Shown: one piece after another, positions 47,636-56,039 of the stretch
How positions within the stretch are numbered: position 1 is the stretch's first letter
Layout of the letters: each line of letters begins with the position of its first letter
NCBI GenBank assembly: GCA_023399155.1
Contig: JAEWQP010000022.1
Span: 496,001 to 560,000 of the forward strand
From: Verrucomicrobiota bacterium
GTDB lineage: Bacteria; Verrucomicrobiota; Verrucomicrobiia; Opitutales; Opitutaceae
Reading direction: 5' to 3'
Length of the DNA stretch: 64,000 nucleotides
Position numbers and translations under genes: made by a program
The notes under the pieces: model-generated
Seen by the model: the letters and a program-made list of their open reading frames with translations, nothing else
Told to the model about the DNA's origin: nothing
Databases searched by the model: none

Positions 47636-48148
47636 ATGTCGTCCAAGACTCCCATCACCCAGCCCATGATCGAGGAATCCGCGATCCGCTCGATCGAGAA
47701 CGTCTTCCAGACGATGCTCCACGAGGAGATCCGGTTTCTGCGCCGCGCAGAGGAGCACAGCGTGAGCCGCGGTTCCGATTCCTCGGAGGTGATGGGGTGC
47801 GTCGGTTTTGCCGGCGATATCAACGGGCTGGTCTACCTCCGCTTCAGCAAGGCCTTCGCCCTGCATGCGACCACGCGCGTCCTCGGTCTTTCCGAAGAGG
47901 ATATCCACGAGGCCGGTCCGGAGGTGATCTCCGACGCTGTGGGCGAGCTGGCCAACATGGCCGCCGGCGGGTTCAAGAACGTCTTCTGCGACCTGGGGCA
48001 TCCCTGCATGTTGACCCTGCCCACCGTGGTGAGCGGCGACCATCTGGCGGTCACGACGGTCCGGGACGCCTCGCGCCACGTGTTCCTCTTCGAGAGCCGC
48101 GGCGACTCGGTCATCGTCGACGTGCAGATGAAGGGCGGACAGCCCTGA
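47636..48148 (+). CDS. cheX: CheX-like phosphatase
   Basis: A 170-residue CheX/CheC-family protein. In known members this domain dephosphorylates CheY-P. The active-site motif is AVGELANMAAGGFKN, with Glu104 and Asn107 in the E-x2-N spacing. A preceding beta-rich block (VGFAGDINGLVYLRF) also fits the family. There are no chemotaxis or flagellar genes nearby, so it is an orphan copy whose target receiver is unknown. Possible targets are hybrid kinases such as the one at 24470-28543, but that is a guess. The ATG at 47636 gives the family's typical length. Confidence 0.85.
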   Translation: MSSKTPITQPMIEESAIRSIENVFQTMLHEEIRFLRRAEEHSVSRGSDSSEVMGCVGFAGDINGLVYLRFSKAFALHATTRVLGLSEEDIHEAGPEVISDAVGELANMAAGGFKNVFCDLGHPCMLTLPTVVSGDHLAVTTVRDASRHVFLFESRGDSVIVDVQMKGGQP

Positions 48149-48180
48149 CCGGCCCGGCCGGGTCCCTGGGAACAGCGAGA

Positions 48181-48201
48181 GCCGGACCCTGGGAGTCCGG
48201 C
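48181..48201. terminator. GC-rich hairpin between convergent cheX and ydbL
   Basis: GCCGGAC and GTCCGGC form a 7-bp stem around a 7-nt loop, in the gap between the convergent cheX-like and ydbL-like genes. It is followed by CCTTG without a T-run. The position suggests bidirectional termination; function is not shown. Confidence 0.5.
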
Positions 48202-48238
48202 CCTTGATGCGCGTCAGTCTTTCCCGCGCGTCGGAGCG

Positions 48239-48613
48239 CTATTTCTTGAACCACGCGCCGTCGGCACCCTGCAGCCAGACGCCGGCTGCGGAGCGTTCAC
48301 GCACGTTGGCCGCGCGTTGTTCACCGACGACGCTGACGGAGAGCCTGAGCCGGCCGGCGAGGATGGCGTAGAGCGCACGCCGGTCGGCGTTTTCCGCATT
48401 GAGGAGCGCTGTCTGGGCCTCCGTGAGCGTGGCGCGTTGCTCGAGGAAGCCCTTGTTGTTTTCGCCGACCACGCCGGCGAGTTTCATCGCATCGACTTCA
48501 GCGATACGGCCCTTGAGGCGCTCCTGGATGGCAGCCTGATCATCCTGGGCGAAGGCGGGTGAGCCAAATACGGCGGCGAGGAGCAGGCAGACGATGATGC
48601 GAGCGAGGTTCAT
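48239..48613 (-). CDS. ydbL: YdbL-like (DUF1318) periplasmic protein
   Basis: A 124-residue exported protein with signal peptide MNLARIIVCLLLAAVFGSPAFA. The mature part matches DUF1318/YdbL: RLKGRIAEVDAMKLAGVVGENNKGFLEQR, TEAQTALLNAENADRRALYAILA, and a C-terminal RSAAGVWLQGADGAWFKK. In enterobacteria YdbL modulates the YdbH-YnbE bridge that moves phospholipids toward the outer membrane. Here the gene is third in a same-strand run ydbH-ynbE-ydbL, which supports the assignment. It starts with ATG 47 nt after ynbE. Confidence 0.88.
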   Translation of the reverse strand: MNLARIIVCLLLAAVFGSPAFAQDDQAAIQERLKGRIAEVDAMKLAGVVGENNKGFLEQRATLTEAQTALLNAENADRRALYAILAGRLRLSVSVVGEQRAANVRERSAAGVWLQGADGAWFKK

Positions 48614-48660
48614 GATGCTTATCCTGGAAGAAGGTTGGGGAAAACAGCGGGTGTCTGCGG

Positions 48661-48849
48661 TCACTTCACCGTCTGCGACGCCGCGTCGATGTCGCCGAAG
48701 GCATCTGCCAGTTCGCGGTCGAGCTTCACCTTGAGGTTCACGTCGAGGGTGATGTGAACGGGATCGATCGTGCTGTGCGTCCTGACCTGAATACAACCCG
48801 GACCGGCGAGCAGGAGCACGGCGATGGCGGAGGCAAGTGCGCGTTTCAT
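48661..48849 (-). CDS. ynbE: YnbE-like outer-membrane lipoprotein
   Basis: A 62-residue lipoprotein. The signal MKRALASAIAVLLLAGPGC has a lipobox with Cys at residue 19. The short mature part, HSTIDPVHITLDVNLKVKLDRELADAF, matches the YnbE family. In E. coli YnbE is an outer-membrane lipoprotein that pairs with the C-terminus of YdbH by strand stacking to complete a lipid bridge. The size is right (about 60 residues). It lies between the ydbH-like and ydbL-like genes on the same strand, the same order as in E. coli. Confidence 0.88.
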   Translation of the reverse strand: MKRALASAIAVLLLAGPGCIQVRTHSTIDPVHITLDVNLKVKLDRELADAFGDIDAASQTVK

Positions 48850-48979
48850 CGTGGAGTGGAAGGGAGGCTAGGGTGGCGATGATGCCGCGCAATCCACAAC
48901 GGTGGAGAGGCTGCATGTGACCATCAGACGCCGCCGGGTGCGCGGGTATTCATCGCGACCGGGCGCCGGGGTGCGCGCC

Positions 48980-51900
48980 TCAGCGCATGAGGAACTCGAG
49001 GAGCATGTCGATCACCTCCGAGGTGGATCCGTTCAGGTTGACCTTCAACTCGATCGGCACGTCGGCGCGCGGGGTGTGCGCCGTGCCGCCCAGGAGCATC
49101 TCGATCGGCCGGTCGGGCCGGTCGCGACGGAACAGGTCGATGCGGAAATGGCGCAACTGGAGGTTGGACAGCCCGTCCTCGAGCAACTCGTGCGGAAGGC
49201 GGTTGATCTTTTCGAGGGCCGTGCGGTCGGGCAGGCCGCTGGTGAAAAGCCCGCCGGCGTTGACGCTGAGATGCGCGGGGTACTCGGGCTGCAGTTCCAG
49301 GAACCCCTCGCCGAGGATCGGCTTGCCGGCCAGCAGTCCGAGCGGCAGGTGCCCCTGCAGCCGGCCTGTCAGCGTGCCATCGAAGAGATCGAAGGTGCGG
49401 ACGAGTTTCCCGGCATCGAGGTCCCGCATGTGCAGGTCGAGCGCGACGTCGGGATCGGGAAAGTAGAGCGAGAATGGTTCCGCGGTCACCACGCCGTCGA
49501 ACGCGCCGAAGCCCGCCCCCTCGACGTGTACGACCGATGCGCTGTCGGTGCGAAACAGTAGCCACGCGTCGGATACGACGGTGTCGGCGAGCGCAAGCTG
49601 CGCAAACCCCAGCCGCTGTCCCGCGCGGGTGCGCATCGAGGCAAGCGAGTCGACCGCCACGTCGGCAAACAGCCCGTCCAGCCGGACCTCCGGATCCGGA
49701 TAGGTGAGGACGCCGTCGGTCAGGCGCGCGTGCGCGGTGCCATCCCACGCTCCGTCGCTGGCGAAGTGCACCGTTCCTTCCGCGGCGATCGAGGCCGAGA
49801 GATTGAGACCCTTCAGCCCGGGTGACCAGCGGCCGGCGATGTCCGAATGGGCGAGGCTGAATGGCTCCACTTCGAAGGTCCCCTGCCCGCGAACGGTGGC
49901 CGCGGCGATGTCCGTCGCGAGATCTTGGCGCGCCTGCACCACGAGCGGCGCGCCGTCGAGGAGGGCGTTCGCACGGGCCGTCACGCGCTGGGCCTGGAGA
50001 TTGCCGGCGAGATCGACCTGAAGTGCGGGCTGTTCGATCGTTTCCGGGCCCATGCGGAGGTTCCCGGCCCGCGTGCGCAGGCTCGCGCGCAGCGGCGGCT
50101 CGCTCGCGCCCGACCGGGGCTTGTCGAGTGCGAGGTTGAGCCATTCCAACCGTGCGATGCCCGGTTGATCCACCGCCGCCGCGCTGGCCTCGACGCGCGC
50201 GACGAGCTGCGGGACGAGCTGCTCGAGCAGCGGTGTGAGACTGGGTGTATCAAGAAAAGCCTGCAGCACATCGCCGGGAAGCTCGCCCGTGTCGACCGAG
50301 AGCGTGCCGGCCCCCTGCTCGACGGAAACCCCTGCGGCCCGCCCGGCGAGCGCTTCCGCGGTCGCGTCCAGCACGACGCGCCAGGTCTCGGACCGCGCCG
50401 CGTGAGTGGCCGAGATCGTGACCGATGTGCGCTGGTCGCCGCGCTCACCACGAAACGCCCCGTGCACCTTCACGTCCTCCTCCGGCGGCCGATGTTCCGC
50501 GAGCGCACCCAGCGTCGCGAGGCTCACGGGGGGCATTTCGACGCGCAGCGAGCCCGTCTCCGGCAGGCCGGGAAGGTCCGGCAAGGGGGCTTCCACGGAT
50601 GTGAAGGCGAGCGTGGCGGTGAGCGCGGCCTTGCGGCCATCGGTGTGGAGGTCGAGTTCCAGCGTGGGCTCGGCTGCCCAGGCCCTGTCGGCGCGCGTCG
50701 CGCGAAGCTTCGGAAGACGGGACCGTGCCGAGGCGCGGGCGTCGATCCCGTTGTCCGGGCCCGTCGAGGCCTGCAGCTCGAGGCGGACTACCTCCGAGGG
50801 CAACACCAGGCCGAAAAGTTCCCATCCGTCCGGCAGCGCCTGCAGGAGGGATGGAGCGGCAACGACCGAGACGGTGGCGCGAGCGGACGGAGTCTCCCCG
50901 AGCAGGCCCTCCATCGTCGCGCGAAGCGGGGCAACCTCCAGCGGGCGAGCGTCGGCCAGCGCCAGCCGCGGGATCTCGAGTTCGAGTTGATCCATCCAGC
51001 CGTCCACCTCGACGATGACCGGCGCGAATGCCAGCCCCGCGGCATGCAGACCGTCGATCCCGAGGCGAAGCCTCGCTATGGCCGCACCTCCGAGTGCCGG
51101 TACGCCCGCCTCGACCGTGAGTCCCAGGCGCCCGTGCACCTCGCCAGGTGCGGAGAACCCCACGGGATCGATGCGTCCGAGCACTCGGCGCTCGCTCAGC
51201 TCCAGCCTGAGCATAGCGGGTTCGACGCTCCAGGCTGCGGCCGGATCCCGCGCTGAAACCGTGGCGGTGAGCACCGCCGACGGGGTTTCACCGGGTGCCT
51301 GGTCGGCGGTGAGCTGCAGGGAGGCGATTTCGATCGCCGTGGTCCCGCGGACGATCCCGGCGGAACGCAGCTGCAGCTGGGCGGAAAACGAATCGGCCAC
51401 GCCGGCTTGCAGGTTCGTTGTACCGGAGATATCGATACCGGAGGATCCGGCCGACATGCCGGCGGGAAGAATGTCGACGCCGAGTTGGCGCGCGATGTCG
51501 AGGAGTACCGCGGGTTCGAGGGCGAGGCGCTCGAGCTGCAGGTCGCCGTCGAGCGTCTCCGTACGGATGCGACCGTGGATCTTTAGCTGTTGCGCCGAAT
51601 CCGCGACCTGCAGAGAAAAGGCGATCCGGCCATCGTTCTCGCGTCGCGCGGTCCCGTTGAGCGCGAGGACATGCGGGCCGTCGGGCAGTCCGAGGATCAG
51701 GCGACAGTCGTCGAGGACGAGGTCGTCGACCGGCCACACCAGCTCGCCGCCCCCACCGAACCGAGCCATCAGATCCTCGATGGCATCGGGCAAAACCCCG
51801 CGCCGCGGGCGGGTGAAATCGAGCGTCACGGCCAGCCCGCGCACGGTCACGCTGGCGAGCCGGCCGTCGAGCAGGGCTCGGAGCGAGTAGGCGGCCTCGG

Positions 51901-52159
51901 TCTCATCGATCTCCACGCCGAGCCCGCCCAGGCGCCACCTGACATCCGAGAGACTCAGCCCGGAGAGGTCGGCGCGATCGACGCGAATCGAGGCCTCGTC
52001 GCTCTCGATCCCGCGAGCACCCGCCTCAAAGCCCTTTCGCACCAGCCACGGAAGCGCCAGAAATGCAGTGACCAGCGCAACCACCAGCAACCCCCCGAGG
52101 ACGACCAATATCAGGGCGGTGCGCCGGAGCCGCCGTCGTCGGACGCGGGAGGGGGGCAT
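48980..52159 (-). CDS. ydbH: YdbH-family intermembrane lipid-transport protein
   Basis: A 1059-residue AsmA-like protein with one N-terminal inner-membrane helix (TALILVVLGGLLVVALVTAFLALPWLV, near residues 14-40). A very long beta-rich periplasmic region with regular strand repeats follows. The C-terminal block with FLELQPEYPAHLSVNAGG and LRHFRIDLFRRDRPDRPIEMLLGGTA resembles the end of YdbH/DUF3971-type proteins. YdbH, TamB and YhdP have overlapping roles in phospholipid transport to the outer membrane in E. coli. Adjacent ynbE and ydbL homologues make the assignment strong. The ATG at 52159 was chosen because a longer frame lacks a sensible N-terminus. The gene diverges from the TPR protein. 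Confidence 0.87.
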   Translation of the reverse strand: MPPSRVRRRRLRRTALILVVLGGLLVVALVTAFLALPWLVRKGFEAGARGIESDEASIRVDRADLSGLSLSDVRWRLGGLGVEIDETEAAYSLRALLDGRLASVTVRGLAVTLDFTRPRRGVLPDAIEDLMARFGGGGELVWPVDDLVLDDCRLILGLPDGPHVLALNGTARRENDGRIAFSLQVADSAQQLKIHGRIRTETLDGDLQLERLALEPAVLLDIARQLGVDILPAGMSAGSSGIDISGTTNLQAGVADSFSAQLQLRSAGIVRGTTAIEIASLQLTADQAPGETPSAVLTATVSARDPAAAWSVEPAMLRLELSERRVLGRIDPVGFSAPGEVHGRLGLTVEAGVPALGGAAIARLRLGIDGLHAAGLAFAPVIVEVDGWMDQLELEIPRLALADARPLEVAPLRATMEGLLGETPSARATVSVVAAPSLLQALPDGWELFGLVLPSEVVRLELQASTGPDNGIDARASARSRLPKLRATRADRAWAAEPTLELDLHTDGRKAALTATLAFTSVEAPLPDLPGLPETGSLRVEMPPVSLATLGALAEHRPPEEDVKVHGAFRGERGDQRTSVTISATHAARSETWRVVLDATAEALAGRAAGVSVEQGAGTLSVDTGELPGDVLQAFLDTPSLTPLLEQLVPQLVARVEASAAAVDQPGIARLEWLNLALDKPRSGASEPPLRASLRTRAGNLRMGPETIEQPALQVDLAGNLQAQRVTARANALLDGAPLVVQARQDLATDIAAATVRGQGTFEVEPFSLAHSDIAGRWSPGLKGLNLSASIAAEGTVHFASDGAWDGTAHARLTDGVLTYPDPEVRLDGLFADVAVDSLASMRTRAGQRLGFAQLALADTVVSDAWLLFRTDSASVVHVEGAGFGAFDGVVTAEPFSLYFPDPDVALDLHMRDLDAGKLVRTFDLFDGTLTGRLQGHLPLGLLAGKPILGEGFLELQPEYPAHLSVNAGGLFTSGLPDRTALEKINRLPHELLEDGLSNLQLRHFRIDLFRRDRPDRPIEMLLGGTAHTPRADVPIELKVNLNGSTSEVIDMLLEFLMR

Positions 52160-52289
52160 GCGTCGATCATCGTGGAAACCCGCGCCGTTGGACGAACAAA
52201 AACCGGCGCAGCTTCGCGCGGTATTCGCCTGTCGGCGGACGACCATAAAAAGGCTGCGTTTGCCGGCGCGCCTGCTTGGATCGCGCCCC

Positions 52290-54326
52290 ATGGCGGGTGA
52301 GGCAAGAACGGTGCTGCGGACCTGGATCGTGAGCGTGTTGCTCGCGGCTGGCACAGTCGCGCTCTTCAGCCGGTCGGCGGGCCTCGGCTACATCAATTTC
52401 GATGACGGCTCGTTTGTCGCGAACAACCCGTACGTGCAGCGCGGGCTGACGTGGGAGGGCGTGCGCTGGGCGTTCGCCGTGGATCGCGACCTCTGGCACC
52501 CGATCACATGGCTGTCCTTCATGATCGATTGCGAGGTATTCGGCGACAGCCCCCGCGCGTTTCACGCCGTCAACATCGCCTGGCACGCGCTCAGCAGCGT
52601 GCTTGTGTTCCTGCTCGCCCGCCGCATGACCGGGACGCTCTGGACCGCGGCGGTATGCGCCGCCCTTTTCGCGTGGCATCCGCAGCGGGTCGAGTCCGTC
52701 ACGTGGATCACCGCCCGCAAGGACGTGCTGAGCGGGTTTTTCACTCTGGTGGCGATCGCCTGCTACCTGGCCTACGGACGTGCCCGGCAGGAAGACTCCG
52801 GCCCATGGCGCGGCCTGTTCGCCTATGCCGCCGCACTGGCCGCGTTCGCCGTCGGCCTGATGAGCAAATCGGTGGTCGTGGTGCTGCCGGTGGTGTTGCT
52901 GCTCCTCGACCTCTGGCCGCTCGCGCGCGCTCCCCGCGGCGACGAGAGCGCGTGGCGCGTGCTGCTCCGGCTCGGTGCGGAAAAGGTGCCGTTCCTCGCC
53001 CTTTCGCTCGCAGTGAGTCTGTTCACGATCTCGACGCAGGAGGCGGCCGGGGCGTTCTCGCTCGGCCTCTCCTTCGACCAGCGCGTGGGCAACGCGCTCG
53101 TCTCGCTCGTCCGCTACCTCGGCATGGCGGTGTGGCCGTTCGGGCTTTCCGTCATGTACCCACATCCTGGTGACTGGCCGCCCCTGGTCGTCGGAGCCTC
53201 GGGCCTGGTGGTGGCGGCGGTCACGGTCGTGGCCTTCTGGACGTGGCGCGACCGCCCGTGGTTGCTCGTGGGCTGGGGCTGGTACGTGTCGTTCCTGCTG
53301 CCCACCCTCGGCCTGGTGCAGGTCGGGTTGCAGGCGATGGCGGACCGCTACACCTACCTGCCGATGATCGGGCTCCAGATCGCGCTGCTGGAACTTGCAC
53401 GGCGCTTTCTGACGGGCGCCGGCGGGCGCCCGCGGATGGCGGCCGCGATCACTTCGATCGTCGTGCTGGCGGGCCTGGGTTTCCGGACGGTCCAGCAGCA
53501 GGGGCTCTGGCGCGATGCACACTCGCTCTTCAGCCACGCACTTCGGGTGACGCGCGACAATTACGTGGCGCATACCGCCCTGGCACTCCAGCGCCTGAGC
53601 GAGGGACGCGTCGACGACGCGGCGCAGCACGCCGAGGCCGCCGTGGCCATCGCGCCGGACATGGGACTGGCGCTCGAGGGGCTTGGCTCCGTTCGCCTGG
53701 CCCAGGGCCGCGTGGATGAGGCGGTCGCGATGTACCGCGATGTCATCCGGCGTCAGCCCCGCGCCGTGCCCACCCGTTGCGATCTGGGGCGGATCTTCCT
53801 CGCGCAGGGACGTCCCGACGACGCGGAACCGTTGTTCGCGGAGGCGCTGGATCTCAGGCCATCCAGTGTGGCGGCACGGCTCGGTCTGGCCGACGTCGCA
53901 CTCATGCGCGGACGCCTTGAACCGGCGCTCGAGCACCTCGCGCGCGCCCGGGAACTCGCGCCGCGGGACGGCCGGATTGCGTTGCGCCTGGCGAGCGTCC
54001 AACTCCGCGCCGGTCAGCGCGAGGCGGCCGCGGTGACGTTGCGCGAGGCCGCGGCGCTGGACCAGGCGGATCTGCGCGTCCTGCACGAGGCGGGCGACAT
54101 GCTGGGCAAGCTGGGTCGGATGGAGGACGCGCTCCGTGCCTATGAGCGCGCGGTCGCCCTCGGGCCGGCGGACGCCGCGACGCATGTGCGGCTTGGCTAC
54201 GCGTATTACCTGCTCAAGCGCCCGGGCGACGCGATCCGCAGCTGGGAATCGGCGCTTCAGCTGGACCCGACGCTGACGGACCTCCCGAGGCGTATCCAGC
54301 AGGCGAGGACGCAGCTGGAGCCCTGA
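52290..54326 (+). CDS. Membrane TPR protein, TMTC/mannosyltransferase-like
   Basis: A 678-residue protein with about ten membrane helices (residues 10-400) and a C-terminal array of tetratricopeptide repeats (about 410-670). The N-terminal part has the INFDDGSFVANNPYVQRGLTWEG motif, with Asp-Asp in the first loop, LWHPITWLSFMIDCEVFG, and HPQRVESVTWITARKDVLSGFF. These are seen in bacterial TMTC-like glycosyltransferases of the GT-C fold. It may transfer sugars from a lipid carrier, but no substrate can be named. The ATG at 52290 was chosen from an open frame that runs into the divergent ydbH promoter region. No operon partner is evident. Confidence 0.83.
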   Translation: MAGEARTVLRTWIVSVLLAAGTVALFSRSAGLGYINFDDGSFVANNPYVQRGLTWEGVRWAFAVDRDLWHPITWLSFMIDCEVFGDSPRAFHAVNIAWHALSSVLVFLLARRMTGTLWTAAVCAALFAWHPQRVESVTWITARKDVLSGFFTLVAIACYLAYGRARQEDSGPWRGLFAYAAALAAFAVGLMSKSVVVVLPVVLLLLDLWPLARAPRGDESAWRVLLRLGAEKVPFLALSLAVSLFTISTQEAAGAFSLGLSFDQRVGNALVSLVRYLGMAVWPFGLSVMYPHPGDWPPLVVGASGLVVAAVTVVAFWTWRDRPWLLVGWGWYVSFLLPTLGLVQVGLQAMADRYTYLPMIGLQIALLELARRFLTGAGGRPRMAAAITSIVVLAGLGFRTVQQQGLWRDAHSLFSHALRVTRDNYVAHTALALQRLSEGRVDDAAQHAEAAVAIAPDMGLALEGLGSVRLAQGRVDEAVAMYRDVIRRQPRAVPTRCDLGRIFLAQGRPDDAEPLFAEALDLRPSSVAARLGLADVALMRGRLEPALEHLARARELAPRDGRIALRLASVQLRAGQREAAAVTLREAAALDQADLRVLHEAGDMLGKLGRMEDALRAYERAVALGPADAATHVRLGYAYYLLKRPGDAIRSWESALQLDPTLTDLPRRIQQARTQLEP

Positions 54327-54346
54327 GCGGCCCGGTCTCGTCCGAC

Positions 54347-54375
54347 AAGGTGAATCGCGACCTCCGGGAGCGCTC
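54347..54375. repeat. Half-copy of the element at 45228-45374
   Basis: AAGGTGAATCGCGACCTC and the following GAGCGCTC resemble the left arm of the element at 45228 (AAGGTGGACTGCGACCTC, then GAGCGCGCTT). It lies between convergent genes without a matching right arm. Confidence 0.4.
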
Positions 54376-54413
54376 TCCGCGCGCGCCGCCGGCCGGCCGG
54401 GTCGTCCGTGCGA

Positions 54414-56039
54414 TCAGTTCTCGAAGGCCACCTCGGCGGGCAGCAGGCGAAGGTTCCACTCCTTGTCTCCAGGAAGCCACGACGCCAGCGCCTGCGCGGC
54501 AGTGACGCGTTCGCGCTCGGTCGCGAGCGCCTTCTTCAGATCGCTCTTCAGATGGCTGATCGGGTCGGCATCGAGTGCGGTCGAGGCATTCTGGACGAAT
54601 TTCTGACTGCGCTCATCGAACCATTCCGGCTGCGTCTGCAGCAGCTCCTTGAGGCGGGCCGCGACGAGTCCCTGGATGACGATCGCCTTGGTCTCCGGCT
54701 GGTCGCGGGTGAATTTCTCGGCCAGCACGCTCACGAAGGCGTAGTAGCTTCCGGTGAGGCGGAGCACCTCGCCGTCGGCAATCACCTCGCGGCGCGAGCG
54801 GCGGATGACCAGGCGCGCCTGACCATCGGTCCGCGAGGGAGCCGCGGCGGCGAGGGGCCTGCGCTTCGGCGGGTTCGCCAGCGTGAGGCGCGAGGCGAAG
54901 CAGTAGCCCATGAGCACGTCGCCACGCGTCGTGGTGTAGGGATGGGAAACAAGCCGCACGCCCTGCGTGGGAAACTCCTCCTCAAAGAGCTGCCGGCAGT
55001 ACTCCTCCGTCAAGGCTTGGATGGTGAGGAGATCGATCCAGGTGTCGCGTCGGATGTTCGGCCGAGGCTCGATCGAGAGCGCCTTGGCCTGCTCGGCGTC
55101 GGCCTGGGAGAACACGTAGCGGTAGGTCTGGCGGACACCGCGGCCGGGCATGTAGCCGATGCGCCGGGTGAGGCCTTCGATGCGCGGGTTGAAGCCGAAC
55201 GTGCGCAGCGGATCGATGATGAACTGCGAGCGCACGTCGTCGCGCGGATTGAACCGAAGGTCGAGCAGGGCCGCCTCGGATCCATCCGTGCGGCCCGGTG
55301 CGTGGGTCTGCGCCTCGGGCACGATCAGCAGCTCGCACAGCAGCACGTCGTTGGGACGCATCAGTCGCGACATGAGGCCGAGAAACGCTCTCTGGTCGAG
55401 GTTGCCGAAGGTATTTCCCAGGAACGCAAAGATCACCGGCATCGAGCCCAGGTGATCGCGCAGATGTGCGAGCTGGGCCTCGCCCTGCGGCTGTTCGAAA
55501 TCGAGCACGGCGAAATGGCGCCGTACGGCGGGCACGCAGCCGGAGAAGCGGTTGAGCGAATCGCCCAGCAACTCGCTCGAGACGTCGACGAGCACGGCCT
55601 CGAGGCGGCGCAGGTCGCGGGTCTTGCAGAGCCAGTCGCAGATCCGCGCCTCGCGGGAGCCGGTGCCGGCGCCCAGCGCGATGAGACCGGCCGTGCGCGT
55701 GGATCCGAAGGCGAGTTCGACCACCTCCGAGAACGCCTCGGTGAGTTCGTTCGTGCCCCAGCCCAGCGGGAACCCGGTGTAGACCTGGTTGATGTGGCTG
55801 CTTTGGCGCGTGCAGAGCTCCCGCCACAGCTCGGCGCCATGGAGCGATGAATACAGGTACTTCTGCGGCAGCACGTCGGTCGGGCTGTTGATCTTCGTCT
55901 GCAGGGCGCGCACGATGTCGGTGCAGTTGCTCGTCGGCTCGAGGAAGCCGCGGAAGAGGGAGACGTCTTCGTAACCGCTGTCAGAATGGTTGGATACGTG
56001 GGTGGGGGTGGAACGTTCCGGGGAGTCGGAGGGTTTCAT
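54414..56039 (-). CDS. EgtD-like SAM methyltransferase with C-terminal extension
   Basis: A 541-residue protein. Residues about 55-370 match the histidine-specific SAM methyltransferase fold (Methyltransf_33, the EgtD type). They show LIALGAGTGSREARICDWL for SAM binding and the signature-like PVIFAFLGNTFGN, followed by DLRFNPRDDVRSQF. The C-terminal about 150 residues are extra. They contain EVLRLTGSYYAFVSVLAEKF, reminiscent of a winged-helix unit, and a helical tail. The ATG overlaps the stop of the upstream sodium:solute symporter by four bases, so transport and methylation of one compound may be linked. The true acceptor is unknown. The frame is open far upstream but only as a shadow of the symporter gene. 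Confidence 0.83.
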   Translation of the reverse strand: MKPSDSPERSTPTHVSNHSDSGYEDVSLFRGFLEPTSNCTDIVRALQTKINSPTDVLPQKYLYSSLHGAELWRELCTRQSSHINQVYTGFPLGWGTNELTEAFSEVVELAFGSTRTAGLIALGAGTGSREARICDWLCKTRDLRRLEAVLVDVSSELLGDSLNRFSGCVPAVRRHFAVLDFEQPQGEAQLAHLRDHLGSMPVIFAFLGNTFGNLDQRAFLGLMSRLMRPNDVLLCELLIVPEAQTHAPGRTDGSEAALLDLRFNPRDDVRSQFIIDPLRTFGFNPRIEGLTRRIGYMPGRGVRQTYRYVFSQADAEQAKALSIEPRPNIRRDTWIDLLTIQALTEEYCRQLFEEEFPTQGVRLVSHPYTTTRGDVLMGYCFASRLTLANPPKRRPLAAAAPSRTDGQARLVIRRSRREVIADGEVLRLTGSYYAFVSVLAEKFTRDQPETKAIVIQGLVAARLKELLQTQPEWFDERSQKFVQNASTALDADPISHLKSDLKKALATERERVTAAQALASWLPGDKEWNLRLLPAEVAFEN

